In this document: positions 52,245 through 60,979 of the stretch, piece by piece
Numbering within the stretch: position 1 is the first letter of the stretch
How the letters are laid out: every line of letters begins with the position of its first letter
Origin: Chitinophaga sp. HK235
GTDB lineage: Bacteria; Bacteroidota; Bacteroidia; Chitinophagales; Chitinophagaceae
Length of the DNA: 64,000 nt
Direction of reading: 5' to 3'
Assembly: GCF_018255755.1 (NCBI RefSeq)
Contig: NZ_CP073766.1
Location: 2,108,001 to 2,172,000, forward strand
Program-made: the position numbers and the translations under genes
Notes under the pieces: model-generated
The model's database searches: none
The model's input: only the letters and a program-made list of their open reading frames with translations
Told to the model about the DNA's origin: nothing

Positions 52245-52700
52245 TCATAGTAGTTTACGATAAACTACAAAACCTGACCGTTCCGCCAATTTATCATACA
52301 ATTGAATTGCTGTATGATTTGTTTCCTGGGTTTGCCAATAAACCCTGGAACACCCATTTGTTTTAGCAAGGCTATACACAGATTCAATGAGTTTTCGGGC
52401 AATTCCATTTCCCCGGAATTCCTGCGATACAAATAAATCCTGTAGGTAGCAACTTGGTTCCACTGTTATAGTACTGCGGTGATAAAGGTAGTGCGAAAGC
52501 CCTATTAGCCTTCCGTTACACTCCGCAACTATCGCATGGACAGGCTCGTAAACATCAAAAAAGCGGTTCCATGTCGTCCGGGAAATTAGAGGATCAAGCA
52601 TTTTTGCCCCCCATCGTCCATAAAATTCATTGTAGCCTTCCCACAAGGCAAGCCATTGTTCAAAATCTTCCTGATGCAGTTTTCGGATAATAAATTCCAT
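52245..52700 (-). CDS. GNAT family N-acetyltransferase
   Basis: 151 residues with classic GNAT motifs: LQDLFVSQEFRGNGIARKLI (acetyl-CoA loop R-G-N-G-I-A) and VYWQTQETNHTAIQLYDKL. Substrate unknown. Convergent with the MFS gene; a weak 6-bp hairpin (52182-52199) lies between them. Confidence 0.92.
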   Translation of the reverse strand: MEFIIRKLHQEDFEQWLALWEGYNEFYGRWGAKMLDPLISRTTWNRFFDVYEPVHAIVAECNGRLIGLSHYLYHRSTITVEPSCYLQDLFVSQEFRGNGIARKLIESVYSLAKTNGCSRVYWQTQETNHTAIQLYDKLAERSGFVVYRKLL

Positions 52701-52796
52701 GATTAAAGATAAATAAATTCCTTTTTTTACTGAAAGATTCCGTTTGACTTAATAATTTGGCAGCAGCCGCACATTTATCTACTATGCCTGGCATTT

Positions 52797-53714
52797 TTAA
52801 TTGAATGGAATAACTTGTGCTGTCTTAGTTTTTAAAATCCTGATTTTTATGTTTGAATAAATATGGATCCATTTTTTGTTATCAATAAAAAATCCCTGAA
52901 TCAGAATAAAAACAAGCTGAAAATCATAGAGCATCATAAATATGGCGATCCCTGTATGTAAAAGTATAGCGGCCGTGATTATAATCATTTTCGTTCTTTT
53001 TAGCCATACCAGTATCGGGTATAATAATTCCAAGAACAAGGTACCATAAGTGGTCAGCACAACCACAACTGTATTATTCCCTATCCATGTGTTTAAAGAT
53101 GTTCCATTAAATCTTTCCAGGTTGAGTATATAGTATACGGCCACTCCATGAAACCAGACGTCTGAATTCATTTTATGAATAGCACTAATAAAGTATATCA
53201 TACAGATATGAATGCAGATGCACCAACCGGCCATGTTTGAAAGGAAATTTCTAATATCCTGATTTTTATTACTTTTCACCTTTCTAGAGGTGAAATAAAT
53301 GAAGCTATCAGCAAAAGATAAATAAAGAAGGAGGAATTTTAATATATTGTCACCGCCATTTAATATTTGTGGACACAATTTTTGAAGCAATTCATGTAAA
53401 ATAAAAACAAGAAAAGCAGTGTAATTTCTTCCTACACCCAGCAGGAACAGGAATATGAAGAACAAATATGTAAATAGGAATACATATATATTCTCTCTGA
53501 GTATATCAGCATCAAAAGAAATGGAGAGTATACTGATGATTTTACGTGTGGGACTAAGAAAATCCTTTCCTTCAAATATTAACGGAATAAATTTCCATTG
53601 CAGGATTAGTTTCTTTAATAGCAGGAGGCATATTAGAATCCGGAACAGACTTAAATAAAAACTAAACTTGTTTTCCTTTGTCTGTGAATCAATGAGTACA
53701 TTTAATCTTCTCAT
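52797..53714 (-). CDS. SdpB-like HTTM membrane protein
   Basis: 305 residues with about seven or eight membrane helices. The conserved pattern ILNGGDNILKFLLLYLSFAD, ICMIYFISAIHKMNSDVWFH and GVAVYYIL, then YGTLFLELLYPILVW, matches the HTTM/SdpB family that matures the Bacillus SDP toxin. The start is one base after the stop of the SdpA-like gene, so both are coupled. The function in peptide maturation is inferred from the family and the neighbours. AT-rich relative to the surrounding genes. Confidence 0.78.
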   Translation of the reverse strand: MRRLNVLIDSQTKENKFSFYLSLFRILICLLLLKKLILQWKFIPLIFEGKDFLSPTRKIISILSISFDADILRENIYVFLFTYLFFIFLFLLGVGRNYTAFLVFILHELLQKLCPQILNGGDNILKFLLLYLSFADSFIYFTSRKVKSNKNQDIRNFLSNMAGWCICIHICMIYFISAIHKMNSDVWFHGVAVYYILNLERFNGTSLNTWIGNNTVVVVLTTYGTLFLELLYPILVWLKRTKMIIITAAILLHTGIAIFMMLYDFQLVFILIQGFFIDNKKWIHIYSNIKIRILKTKTAQVIPFN

Positions 53715-53715
53715 C

Positions 53716-54342
53716 TTATTTTGAAAATATGTGACTACTAAATATTACTTTCTCCTCTCTTTTTGCGGACATTCTGTCAACAAACTGGGCCAAATTTATA
53801 CGTGTAATTTGAATCTGATAGGATGTTTTTTCTATATTAATATTTTGTTCACTGGCTATTTTTAATGCATAGTTGCGAAGTGTGATGAAGTCAGTCGAAT
53901 TTTCAATCTGAGTGATGATCCTATCAGTTATCAGGCTATCGGATAGATTGTGACGTGTTTGAAATTCTTTTCCCTTATACGCGTCCTGCATCGTTTTAAG
54001 TTTGTCGTCAATGCCTATAAGAGAAGATGCAAAAATATAATCCATGATCTGAGCAGATGTATTGAATGGAGCATTGTTATGCTTTTTCCGGAGTATCGGT
54101 TCAAGAACTTCGAAGACACTTTTGTTCGAAGTCGCTTTTTCGATAAAGACAATGTATATCCTGGAGTTGTATTTGGGCGGAGGGGCAAAAAATGCCCATC
54201 GTTGAAAAAACACTGACTGAAACTGATTATTCATGTTATCCAGACTGATATTCAATGGATTTGGAGGAAAGATGAAGAATAGAGTGATGATCCAGTAGCA
54301 CCCCAAAAAAAATAGAATGATTTTAAAAAGAAATGTTTTCAT
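53716..54342 (-). CDS. SdpA-like (DUF5819-type) membrane-anchored protein
   Basis: 208 residues: a membrane helix at about 5-24 (FKIILFFLGCYWIITLFFIF), then the signature FQSVFFQRWAFFAPPPKYNS, close to the Q-x-W-x-FF-x-P pattern of SdpA and DUF5819 proteins. Bacillus SdpA is needed, with SdpB, to make the active SDP peptide from SdpC. The gene precedes the SdpB-like gene by one base. Confidence 0.72.
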   Translation of the reverse strand: MKTFLFKIILFFLGCYWIITLFFIFPPNPLNISLDNMNNQFQSVFFQRWAFFAPPPKYNSRIYIVFIEKATSNKSVFEVLEPILRKKHNNAPFNTSAQIMDYIFASSLIGIDDKLKTMQDAYKGKEFQTRHNLSDSLITDRIITQIENSTDFITLRNYALKIASEQNINIEKTSYQIQITRINLAQFVDRMSAKREEKVIFSSHIFSK

Positions 54343-54705
54343 TCCTGCTGGTATTTAGTCATTCAATGGCAAGGTTGATATAGCTTGAGGCAGCCTCAGA
54401 CAGGCACTATTAAGCACCCAAAGAACGAATTTGTCTTCTCTCCTCAACAGGGAAATTTATTCAGGGAACGGAGTCCTCTTGTATAATCATACAAAAGGAC
54501 TCCTTGCTTTAAAGATGTCCGATTTGTCAGGACTATAAAATATATTGTGTAAATGGTTCGAGTGAATGCTCCTTTATCATAGAGCCCAAAACCGGGAAAG
54601 GTGCTGCTGCCACGCCATTCCACCTCCCCCACCCCGGCAGGGGGTTCAAACAATGAGGAAGGGTTTACACAAAAAATTTTATACTCCGGATTTGTCAGAA
54701 TGTCT
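54343..54705. other. gap with hairpin between the precursor and the sdpA-like gene
   Basis: A 14-bp stem with one mismatch (54470-54503; arms GGAGTCCT / AGGACTCC and TTGTAT / ATACAA) lies here without a T-run, so it may set stability or limit readthrough. A 90-codon frame from a TTG (54716) crosses the hairpin and has no recognised domain. The motif TGACAAAT appears three times on the minus strand. Confidence 0.5.
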
Positions 54706-55023
54706 CTATTTGTCAAGGTTTTGCATTTTCATATAAACAAGCCGGTCATTAGACTCATGTTTAAAGGAGGCAGAGTCACAAATGCCAATCACAGATACTG
54801 TGGCAGCTACAACAGCTGCCGCAGAAGTTTCTGCCAGTGCAACAGTAACCAGAGGAGTGAAAGCTTGTTGATAAGATGCTAATGCTGATGTCTTCAGATT
54901 GAGGTTGCTTGTTTCAATTTTTTTTACCTCTGCTTTGTAGGTGTGTTTCTGAGGGATAAACGACATCAATAAAAATGATGTACATGCAGCAAAAATAATG
55001 GCATAACTACTTTTGTTTTTCAT
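54706..55023 (-). CDS. candidate SDP-like toxin precursor peptide
   Basis: 105 residues. An N-terminal hydrophobic signal (YAIIFAACTSFLLMSFI, residues 7-23) is followed by a polar stretch and a second, Ala/Val-rich hydrophobic segment at 54-82 (AFTPLVTVALAETSAAAVVA, ATVSVIGIC) with a lone Cys82, and a charged tail. Bacillus SdpC is also a secreted precursor with an Ala/Val-rich toxic helix. There is no direct sequence match to SdpC that I can see, so the toxin role rests on the gene order precursor-SdpA-SdpB and on composition. Confidence 0.5.
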   Translation of the reverse strand: MKNKSSYAIIFAACTSFLLMSFIPQKHTYKAEVKKIETSNLNLKTSALASYQQAFTPLVTVALAETSAAAVVAATVSVIGICDSASFKHESNDRLVYMKMQNLDK

Positions 55024-55741
55024 GATTTGTTTTTTGAGGGTTGTAATCCCTGTCTAACGCCATGGGAATTAGATGTTCAGCGTCTCTTCCTAGTTTATAG
55101 AGAAAAGTATATGTATAGAAATCATTAATGGTATAATGAAATATGGGTAACGGTTTGTTGGCAGTCGAATATTTTTTAAATAGGATTTTTGAGTGCCCTG
55201 GAAAACTTGAAGTAAGTGGGTTATTACTATAAAATAGGGTAATAGACTCGTTTATGGGTTATACAAATTGGTTGATTTTCCATTCTTAAACTCATCAGTT
55301 TGCATAGTATAAAGCTAGAGGGACGTTCGTCTGTAGAATTTGATATTTCAATATTAATAAATAAATTCAAGAATAAAAAATATTTTCCTGGTTACAAGAG
55401 TTCGATAATAAGGTCGCTAATTTTCCAGTATTCAAGCATGGTAGAAATTGTATTTGATACCTATTGAAAGACCAACCCTGGAGCCATTTTTCATAAATTT
55501 AAAAGTTACACCATTTTAACCGTAATTGGATAGCAGGTAGAACAAAAAATTTATTGGGTGACAAAAATGACAACTACTGATTCCAAGACCTTGCGCATTG
55601 ATTTTGTTGGAAAGGAAAAGGCCTTATGATGTAGAATTGGATGGCCTTTTGTAGACATATGAAAGAGATACTTATTAAAGCATTTAAACTCATACTAATT
55701 TTGCCGGTCAAAGGCATCTGTTCATCAAACCTATTTATCAA
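55024..55741. other. AT-rich noncoding region
   Basis: No intact gene was found. It must contain the promoter of the precursor gene at 55023, but no -7 box stands out. On the minus strand, 55432-55515 reads MKNGSRVGLSIGIKYNFYHA to a stop, like the last strands of an outer-membrane barrel, which may be a decayed gene end. Confidence 0.4.
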
Positions 55742-56086
55742 ATGTTTCTACTAAAGTGGTTAAATCGTTTACTGGCATTTTCCCTGGAAATAATTATGTT
55801 AATTGTTGCAGTGTATGTTCCTATTAAAACCATTGTTTCTCCATGGTTAAAATATGCAGTGGCTGCAGGGTTGTTGTTGCTCATTATTTTGCTTTGGAGT
55901 ATATGGGCGGCTCCAACAGCCACGCGGAGGTTAAAATTACCATACATCGTTATTTTTAAATTCCTGATCTACCTCATCCCTACTTACCTGCTTTTTAGGA
56001 TAGGCATGAGGAATTATGGCTGGATGTTTTATGCTTTGGTAGTGATTACAGAAATTGCGGCAGTACTGTTCAATGAGTATAATTGA
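55742..56086 (+). CDS. YrdB family (DUF2568) small membrane protein
   Basis: 114 residues with four hydrophobic segments (FSLEIIMLIVAVYVPIKTIV, AVAAGLLLLIILLWSIWAAP, and others). The WAAPTATRRLKLP turn fits DUF2568/YrdB proteins, whose role is unknown. It stands opposite the SDP-like locus, so an immunity role is possible in principle, but YrdB proteins are common without such loci. Confidence 0.75.
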   Translation: MFLLKWLNRLLAFSLEIIMLIVAVYVPIKTIVSPWLKYAVAAGLLLLIILLWSIWAAPTATRRLKLPYIVIFKFLIYLIPTYLLFRIGMRNYGWMFYALVVITEIAAVLFNEYN

Positions 56087-56109
56087 GCCATTAAGTAAAA
56101 AGACTCATC

Positions 56110-56144
56110 ATAAGCAGTGGCAGGAATATCCTGCCACTGCTTAT
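56110..56144. terminator. bidirectional terminator
   Basis: Perfect 16-bp stem (ATAAGCAGTGGCAGGA with its complement) and a 3-base loop between the convergent YrdB-like and RidA genes. Confidence 0.88.
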
Positions 56145-56159
56145 TTATCCCTCATATCT

Positions 56160-56660
56160 TTACTGTTTCCATACTGCTGCATCATCTGCCACTGCCACGG
56201 CTTCTATTTCTATCAGCGCATCAGGAGAATAAAGGGAAGACACTTCCAATATAGTGTCTGCCGGATAGGGAGCCTTAAAATATTTTTCTCTCAAAGCAAC
56301 TATCTTATTAAAGTTGCCCATATCCTTTAACAGGATAGTTACCTTTATCACATTTTTAAGACTGGAACCACCAGCTTTCAATACCCTTTCCAGGTTCTCA
56401 AAAGCTCTGGCTGCCTGCTTGTCGAAATCGTGAATCCCAATTAATTGACCACTATCACCAATAGCTGTTTGTCCGGAAATGAATAGGAGATCACCAGCAC
56501 GATAGCCCTGAGCAAGATGGAAAGGCTGATAAGGGTCTGGATTGATTTTTATTTGTGAGATCTTCAATTTATCATTTTTTAATTGATGATGTGGATTTTT
56601 TGATTGTGCAAATACATATATGCTGTGCAAACTGACGAGCATTAAAAAAAGTGTTTTCAT
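56160..56660 (-). CDS. RidA family protein with signal peptide
   Basis: 166 residues. A signal peptide (LFLMLVSLHSIYVFAQ) precedes a RidA domain (AGDLLFISGQTAIGDSGQLI, AFENLERVLKAGGSSLKNVI, YPADTILEVSSLYSPDALIE). Most RidA proteins are cytoplasmic enamine/imine deaminases; export is unusual and suggests a role in the periplasm. It overlaps the Old Yellow Enzyme gene by 4 bp. The typical catalytic Arg region (IEIEAVAVADD) lacks the usual Arg after Pro, so activity is uncertain. Confidence 0.85.
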   Translation of the reverse strand: MKTLFLMLVSLHSIYVFAQSKNPHHQLKNDKLKISQIKINPDPYQPFHLAQGYRAGDLLFISGQTAIGDSGQLIGIHDFDKQAARAFENLERVLKAGGSSLKNVIKVTILLKDMGNFNKIVALREKYFKAPYPADTILEVSSLYSPDALIEIEAVAVADDAAVWKQ

Positions 56661-57778
56661 GAGATATTGATGTGTTTTGATTTGATAACTTCATTCGCAT
56701 GTTTGATGGTGGCTTCCGGCCAAAGCATATCAGGATGGAAAGGAAGAGGCGGCGTTCCGTTCAGTATGTGCATAGGCCATGCAGGATCAGCCAGGGCCGC
56801 CTTTCCTACTGAGAGGAGGTCGGCATGCGATTCTTCAATGACCCTGGTGGCCCTTGTCAGTTGGTGCATTCCACCGTTAGCGATGATCACCTTGCCGGTT
56901 ATTTGTTTGGCGAGTGCGGCATAAGAGGTTCCATTACTGTAGAAGCTGTCTCGCTCCCACTCTCCGCTTTGAACGGCAATATGAATAAAATCGGGTGCTG
57001 CTTTTCTTACTTCCTCCAAAATTTCGATAGCCATGGCCGCGCCATTTTTCCAGCGGTATTTGAGATCATTAACTTTTCCTTCTGATAGCCTTATACCTAC
57101 AAGGAAATGTGCTGGTACAACCGCTCTGATATCCTGAATAACTTCAGCGGCAATACGGAAACGATTGCTGGTGCTGCCTCCATATTGATCTTCACGAACG
57201 TTTAGTTCCGGCGTAAGAAATTGATCAAGTAGGTAACCATTGGCCATATGTAATTCTACACCATCAAAACCGGCCTGGAGTGCAACCTTGGCGGCGTTTA
57301 CAAAACCTTTTTTAACGGCATTGATATCTTCCAGACTCATGGCCTTCGGAAAGGGATAAGCACCTGTGCCTCCATACTGTGCCATTTTAACGCCTGCCGG
57401 TTGTATAGCAGAAGGAGCAAGTGTTTCCTGAAAGTACTGCGATAGAGCGCCTGCATGCATCAGTTGTGCAATCATAAGCGAACCATGTTTTTTCACCTGT
57501 TCTACTACCGGTTGCCAGGCTGCTGCATGAGAAGAGGAGGTGAGCCCGGGTTGATGAGGATAAGCTTTACTCGCCATCTCATCTGTATAATTTCCTTCTG
57601 TGATGATCATACTGAAACCTCCTTTTGCAAAGGCGGTATAATAGGCTTCCATTTCAGCGGTGGCCAACCCTTCAGCGGTAGCACTTACCCGCGACATAGG
57701 CGCTATGATCAGCCTGTTTTTTAGTGAGTGCCCGGGCCATCGCAACGGCTGGAATATTGGATGTTTTATCATGTCCAT
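56657..57778 (-). CDS. Old Yellow Enzyme family NADH:flavin oxidoreductase
   Basis: 373 residues from ATG at 57778 (the frame opens 12 codons earlier). FMN-barrel signatures: NRLIIAPMSRVSATAEGLAT, GFDGVELHMANGYLLDQFLT, NVREDQYGGSTSNRFRIAAE, and IIANGGMHQLTRATRVIEES. It reduces activated C=C bonds of enones or detoxifies electrophiles. It leads a two-gene unit with the exported RidA protein. A palindrome (57851-57866) lies in its promoter region. Confidence 0.93.
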   Translation of the reverse strand: MDMIKHPIFQPLRWPGHSLKNRLIIAPMSRVSATAEGLATAEMEAYYTAFAKGGFSMIITEGNYTDEMASKAYPHQPGLTSSSHAAAWQPVVEQVKKHGSLMIAQLMHAGALSQYFQETLAPSAIQPAGVKMAQYGGTGAYPFPKAMSLEDINAVKKGFVNAAKVALQAGFDGVELHMANGYLLDQFLTPELNVREDQYGGSTSNRFRIAAEVIQDIRAVVPAHFLVGIRLSEGKVNDLKYRWKNGAAMAIEILEEVRKAAPDFIHIAVQSGEWERDSFYSNGTSYAALAKQITGKVIIANGGMHQLTRATRVIEESHADLLSVGKAALADPAWPMHILNGTPPLPFHPDMLWPEATIKHANEVIKSKHINIS

Positions 57779-57850
57779 AAGTAAGTTTATTATGAACACA
57801 AAACTACTCCACACATTTCTGCTGCACGTTTAACTATTATAATAAAAAGG

Positions 57851-57866
57851 ATTAAACTAGTTTAAT
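57851..57866. promoter_or_regulatory. perfect 16-bp palindrome upstream of the OYE gene
   Basis: ATTAAACTAGTTTAAT, fully self-complementary, 73 bp upstream of the start; a likely operator for an HxlR- or TetR-type repressor of the OYE-RidA unit that is not encoded nearby. Confidence 0.5.
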
Positions 57867-58049
57867 TTTTCATGGTAATACCAAGGCAGTAGGCGTGTTG
57901 CCTCTGCCGGCCAACTGGCATAAAATGTCACGTTGCCATTCCCACAACAAATGTATATTCTTAGTAAAAGCCGGTTAACCTATATAAAGTACGGGAAAGA
58001 AATGGGGGTTATTCAAAAGGAACTCAACTAAACGCTCGGCTAAAAAAGA

Positions 58050-58074
58050 AAACCCCGCGCCATGCGCGAGGTTT
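58050..58074 (-). terminator. tRNA-style terminator beside an orphan tRNA 3' end
   Basis: 11-bp stem with one mismatch (AAACCCCGCGC / GCGCGAGGTTT), 3-base loop, followed on the minus strand by TTTTCTTTTTT. It lies just beyond a tRNA 3'-end-like sequence. Confidence 0.75.
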
Positions 58075-58085
58075 GAAACTTGCCC

Positions 58086-58105
58086 GTGATCCCGTTGGGA
58101 TTTCG
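58086..58105 (-). repeat. orphan tRNA 3'-end remnant
   Basis: GTGATCCCGTTGGGA then TTTCG matches the last bases of a tRNA acceptor/T-arm (14 of 15 with the tRNA-Lys at 25388), but no tRNA body continues. With the terminator it resembles a distal attachment scar left by integration into a tRNA gene. The remaining gap (57779-58220) contains nothing else that I recognise. Confidence 0.5.
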
Positions 58106-58220
58106 TTTAACTATTTTAAGTCTATGGGGCTTTATCCAACTTAATTATCAAGTTCTGACTTTCAATATTCTTATAACACCGATCAATGACAACGTGGAAT
58201 TGCTGAATGCACGTTTGAGT

Positions 58221-59528
58221 CTAATAAAGCATGAAGGTCATGGTAGTACTACCATTTTTGCTGGTGATTTTCCCATATATATTTCCGCTGTCAAAAAGAT
58301 AATCTAAAGTAAACTCATTATTTTGTAGGAATGTATCCAATAAAGTTACGCTATAGGTGGCATAACCAGGCGCCAATACAATCTTATTACTCAGTTTGTA
58401 CAACCCTGTTGTTGGATTGAAATCATAGTCAAAACGATATCTCGTCGGATAAATGTAATTCCCTTTGAATAACAGCCCTTCCATAATTATTTTCTTATTA
58501 GGAACATCCCATACCAGATTGATCTCGCTCTTGTCGTAAGAATTCGGATAAGCTAACACCAGTAAGCTCAATTGCTTCAGGATAGTAGTGCCCGCAGGAT
58601 TTGTGCCCGGCAAATTAGCCAAAAACGGAAGATTCAATCCCACATAACTCAACCCTATCATTTGATTCAATGGAAGAAGGGCTGTCTCTGAACTCCGGAC
58701 CTCTATCTTCTCTCCACTCTTTGTTTGTACAAAGAGTTTATCGCCCTGCAATAATATTCTTGTGACAGACGTGTTCCCAATCTGTACCCTTCCCGCGACT
58801 TCCATGCCATTGACAGAATAAGAAAAAATCCCGGAGGAACGCTTGAGTTCCTTATTCACCAGGCTCATTATTTCCACTCGTCTTGCACTGTTATTGGGTA
58901 TAATCTGATAGGTAACGCCGTCATAGTCAAAAAGAGAGACCTTGTTACTTGCAAAAACAGCCTTTACCGCATTAATACTTGCCAGATAACCTCCATTCAG
59001 ATACGCCTCCTGTTCCTGTTTGTTTGCTTTTACCAAAACCATTTCTGTTCTGAATTTGCGGCCAACCAGGAACATCGAATCGGGGGTAGCCCGAACAAAC
59101 TCAAATTCATTGTCTCCTTTAAATCCCTGCCCTACAACACCACCGCTCACACCAGGATCCGGATCACTTAACAAATGAATGTAATTGTAGGTCTCAAAAG
59201 AAAGAATCGGAGCGTTTACCAATTTAACCCTGTATGCAGATACCTGCACCACAGCGCTACTGGTAGCATTGATATCGGACACCATGCAAACCCTGTCTTT
59301 CTTTCCCTCAAAATCGAAGTCCATATAAAACCCGAAATTACCCTTCAACAGGGTTGTATTCGTTATTTTCCAACCATACTCGGCCTGTATGAGCATCTGC
59401 TTGAATTTTTGTTGCTGCTCACTCATACGCTCATCAGGAGTTTGATTAAAAGTCAGATCTACATCTGAGCGGCTACAACCTGTAACCAAAACGGAGATGA
59501 CAAACAAGAGTTTATATAAATTCTTCAT
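58221..59528 (-). CDS. DUF4302 domain lipoprotein
   Basis: 435 residues with lipoprotein signal (LLFVISVLVTGC). The DUF4302 pattern is clear: MLIQAEYGWKITN, GNFGFYMDFDFEGKKDRV and LSFETYNYIHLLSDPDPGVS. These surface lipoproteins accompany SusCD systems with unknown ligand. Last gene of the minus-strand operon starting at SusC. Confidence 0.88.
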   Translation of the reverse strand: MKNLYKLLFVISVLVTGCSRSDVDLTFNQTPDERMSEQQQKFKQMLIQAEYGWKITNTTLLKGNFGFYMDFDFEGKKDRVCMVSDINATSSAVVQVSAYRVKLVNAPILSFETYNYIHLLSDPDPGVSGGVVGQGFKGDNEFEFVRATPDSMFLVGRKFRTEMVLVKANKQEQEAYLNGGYLASINAVKAVFASNKVSLFDYDGVTYQIIPNNSARRVEIMSLVNKELKRSSGIFSYSVNGMEVAGRVQIGNTSVTRILLQGDKLFVQTKSGEKIEVRSSETALLPLNQMIGLSYVGLNLPFLANLPGTNPAGTTILKQLSLLVLAYPNSYDKSEINLVWDVPNKKIIMEGLLFKGNYIYPTRYRFDYDFNPTTGLYKLSNKIVLAPGYATYSVTLLDTFLQNNEFTLDYLFDSGNIYGKITSKNGSTTMTFMLY

Positions 59529-59564
59529 AATCTCATGAATTAATTTGGTTAATCAGTATTTGGC

Positions 59565-60959
59565 TTACTTTCTCACTTTCAACAATTGAAAGTTGAGATA
59601 ACTGGTTCTGTCGCCTGCCTTATAAAAGCCACCCGAATTGAAAAAAGCTTCATCAACGCGAGAGAGTCCCGGCTTGTTCACCGACCAGTCTACCTTGAAG
59701 GTTGAGCCAGTCAGATAACTGGAGATATTGGTCATGAAGGAAGCCATGAAATAACTTGCATTGGTATAATTCGGTCCGGTTCCCTGAGCGGCTTTTGCAA
59801 AACTGATGGAATGGGTAACCGGATCCTGAGTATAAGTGAAGTTAAAATCCGCGTAGATTATTGGGTTCGTCCCGGATTTAAAGGGTACACTAATTACCAA
59901 AGTTCCGGAATTAGCATTTGAAGGCGTAAATATATAAGTCAAATCCTGCACCACGTACTTACCGGATGCGCTGTACGCGTACACTGCAGCTTTAAAGTTA
60001 TCTACAGCGGTCTTTACATCAGCAGAGACAGTTGCTGTATTATAGCTTAGATTCCGATCAAATAGCCCCTGGTTGAAAAACCAATATTCAAAAGACTGAG
60101 AACTTTTATCACTAAAATTATTATACATTGCAAAAGCAACCTCCCTTTGCAGCTTCCTGAAATCAACCCCGAATTGATCTCTGAAATAATTTACAACGGC
60201 AGTTTCCTTTTTCTTCAGAATATCATATCCTGATTTGGGTACCTTTCCGGCTTTATTATCAAACCACAATTGTCCAAATGCTAATAAAAACCCGGCCGTT
60301 TCCGCGAAATCCTCCATTACATTGGCTCTCGCGTATCGGGATACAAAGCCCAGAGAATCGTTATCCTTGTCTGGATAAAGTGTAGCATTGCGCCAGGATT
60401 CTGTATAGTCTGCCCTGGAGATATTCTCAAATTCCAGTGGCAATCGCTGAATCTGTGACAGGGTATGGGTGAATTCATGGTGTATGGTCTTCAGCCTTGG
60501 ACGTACCACTTCCGGATCTGCGATATTTACTGCATTCACCTCATAAAGGGTAACATTCCTACCACCACCGGAGGTGGCCAACACACGCGAGCCATCACTT
60601 TCGATAGAATAAGATCCAAATAAAACCCATTCTTTGGGAGCGTATTTTTTTACAAAGGTCTTGCCTCCGGCAATTTGATAAGGCATTAAATACCCGTTCA
60701 AAACCATCTCCATTTGCTCTTTTATTTTACCTTCCTGAGCCGGCACCAGGTTTTTATCAATATCTCCTTTATACCGGTCAAAACGATAAACTACCTCTAT
60801 ATTATAAGGATCCGTAAAGTTTGTAGTTAACCATTTATCAAGTTCGGTGGGTGTATAATCCAATTCCTTGTTGAATTCGAAATCAACTTTCTCCTCTTTC
60901 CTGCAGCCGGTTACAACAAGCATTAGCAGAATGGAAAGCGTGATGCAAAATATTTTCAT
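59565..60959 (-). CDS. SusCD-associated zinc metallohydrolase lipoprotein
   Basis: 464 residues from the ATG at 60959. Lipid Cys19 (LLMLVVTGC). The zinc motif HEFTH is at 161-165 (IHHEFTHTLSQIQRLPLEF), with MEDFAETAGF downstream as possible third ligand. It belongs to the substrate-import-associated zinc metallohydrolase lipoproteins found next to SusC/SusD. It suggests the operon imports peptides or modified peptides rather than a sugar. Confidence 0.9.
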   Translation of the reverse strand: MKIFCITLSILLMLVVTGCRKEEKVDFEFNKELDYTPTELDKWLTTNFTDPYNIEVVYRFDRYKGDIDKNLVPAQEGKIKEQMEMVLNGYLMPYQIAGGKTFVKKYAPKEWVLFGSYSIESDGSRVLATSGGGRNVTLYEVNAVNIADPEVVRPRLKTIHHEFTHTLSQIQRLPLEFENISRADYTESWRNATLYPDKDNDSLGFVSRYARANVMEDFAETAGFLLAFGQLWFDNKAGKVPKSGYDILKKKETAVVNYFRDQFGVDFRKLQREVAFAMYNNFSDKSSQSFEYWFFNQGLFDRNLSYNTATVSADVKTAVDNFKAAVYAYSASGKYVVQDLTYIFTPSNANSGTLVISVPFKSGTNPIIYADFNFTYTQDPVTHSISFAKAAQGTGPNYTNASYFMASFMTNISSYLTGSTFKVDWSVNKPGLSRVDEAFFNSGGFYKAGDRTSYLNFQLLKVRK

Positions 60960-60979
60960 AACCAAATTTTAAAGGTGTT

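Noticed and set aside
54444..54716. 90-codon frame from TTG between the precursor and SdpA-like genes
   Set aside because: No ATG or ribosome site, it spans a strong hairpin and overlaps the precursor end. Kept only as an open question in the findings.
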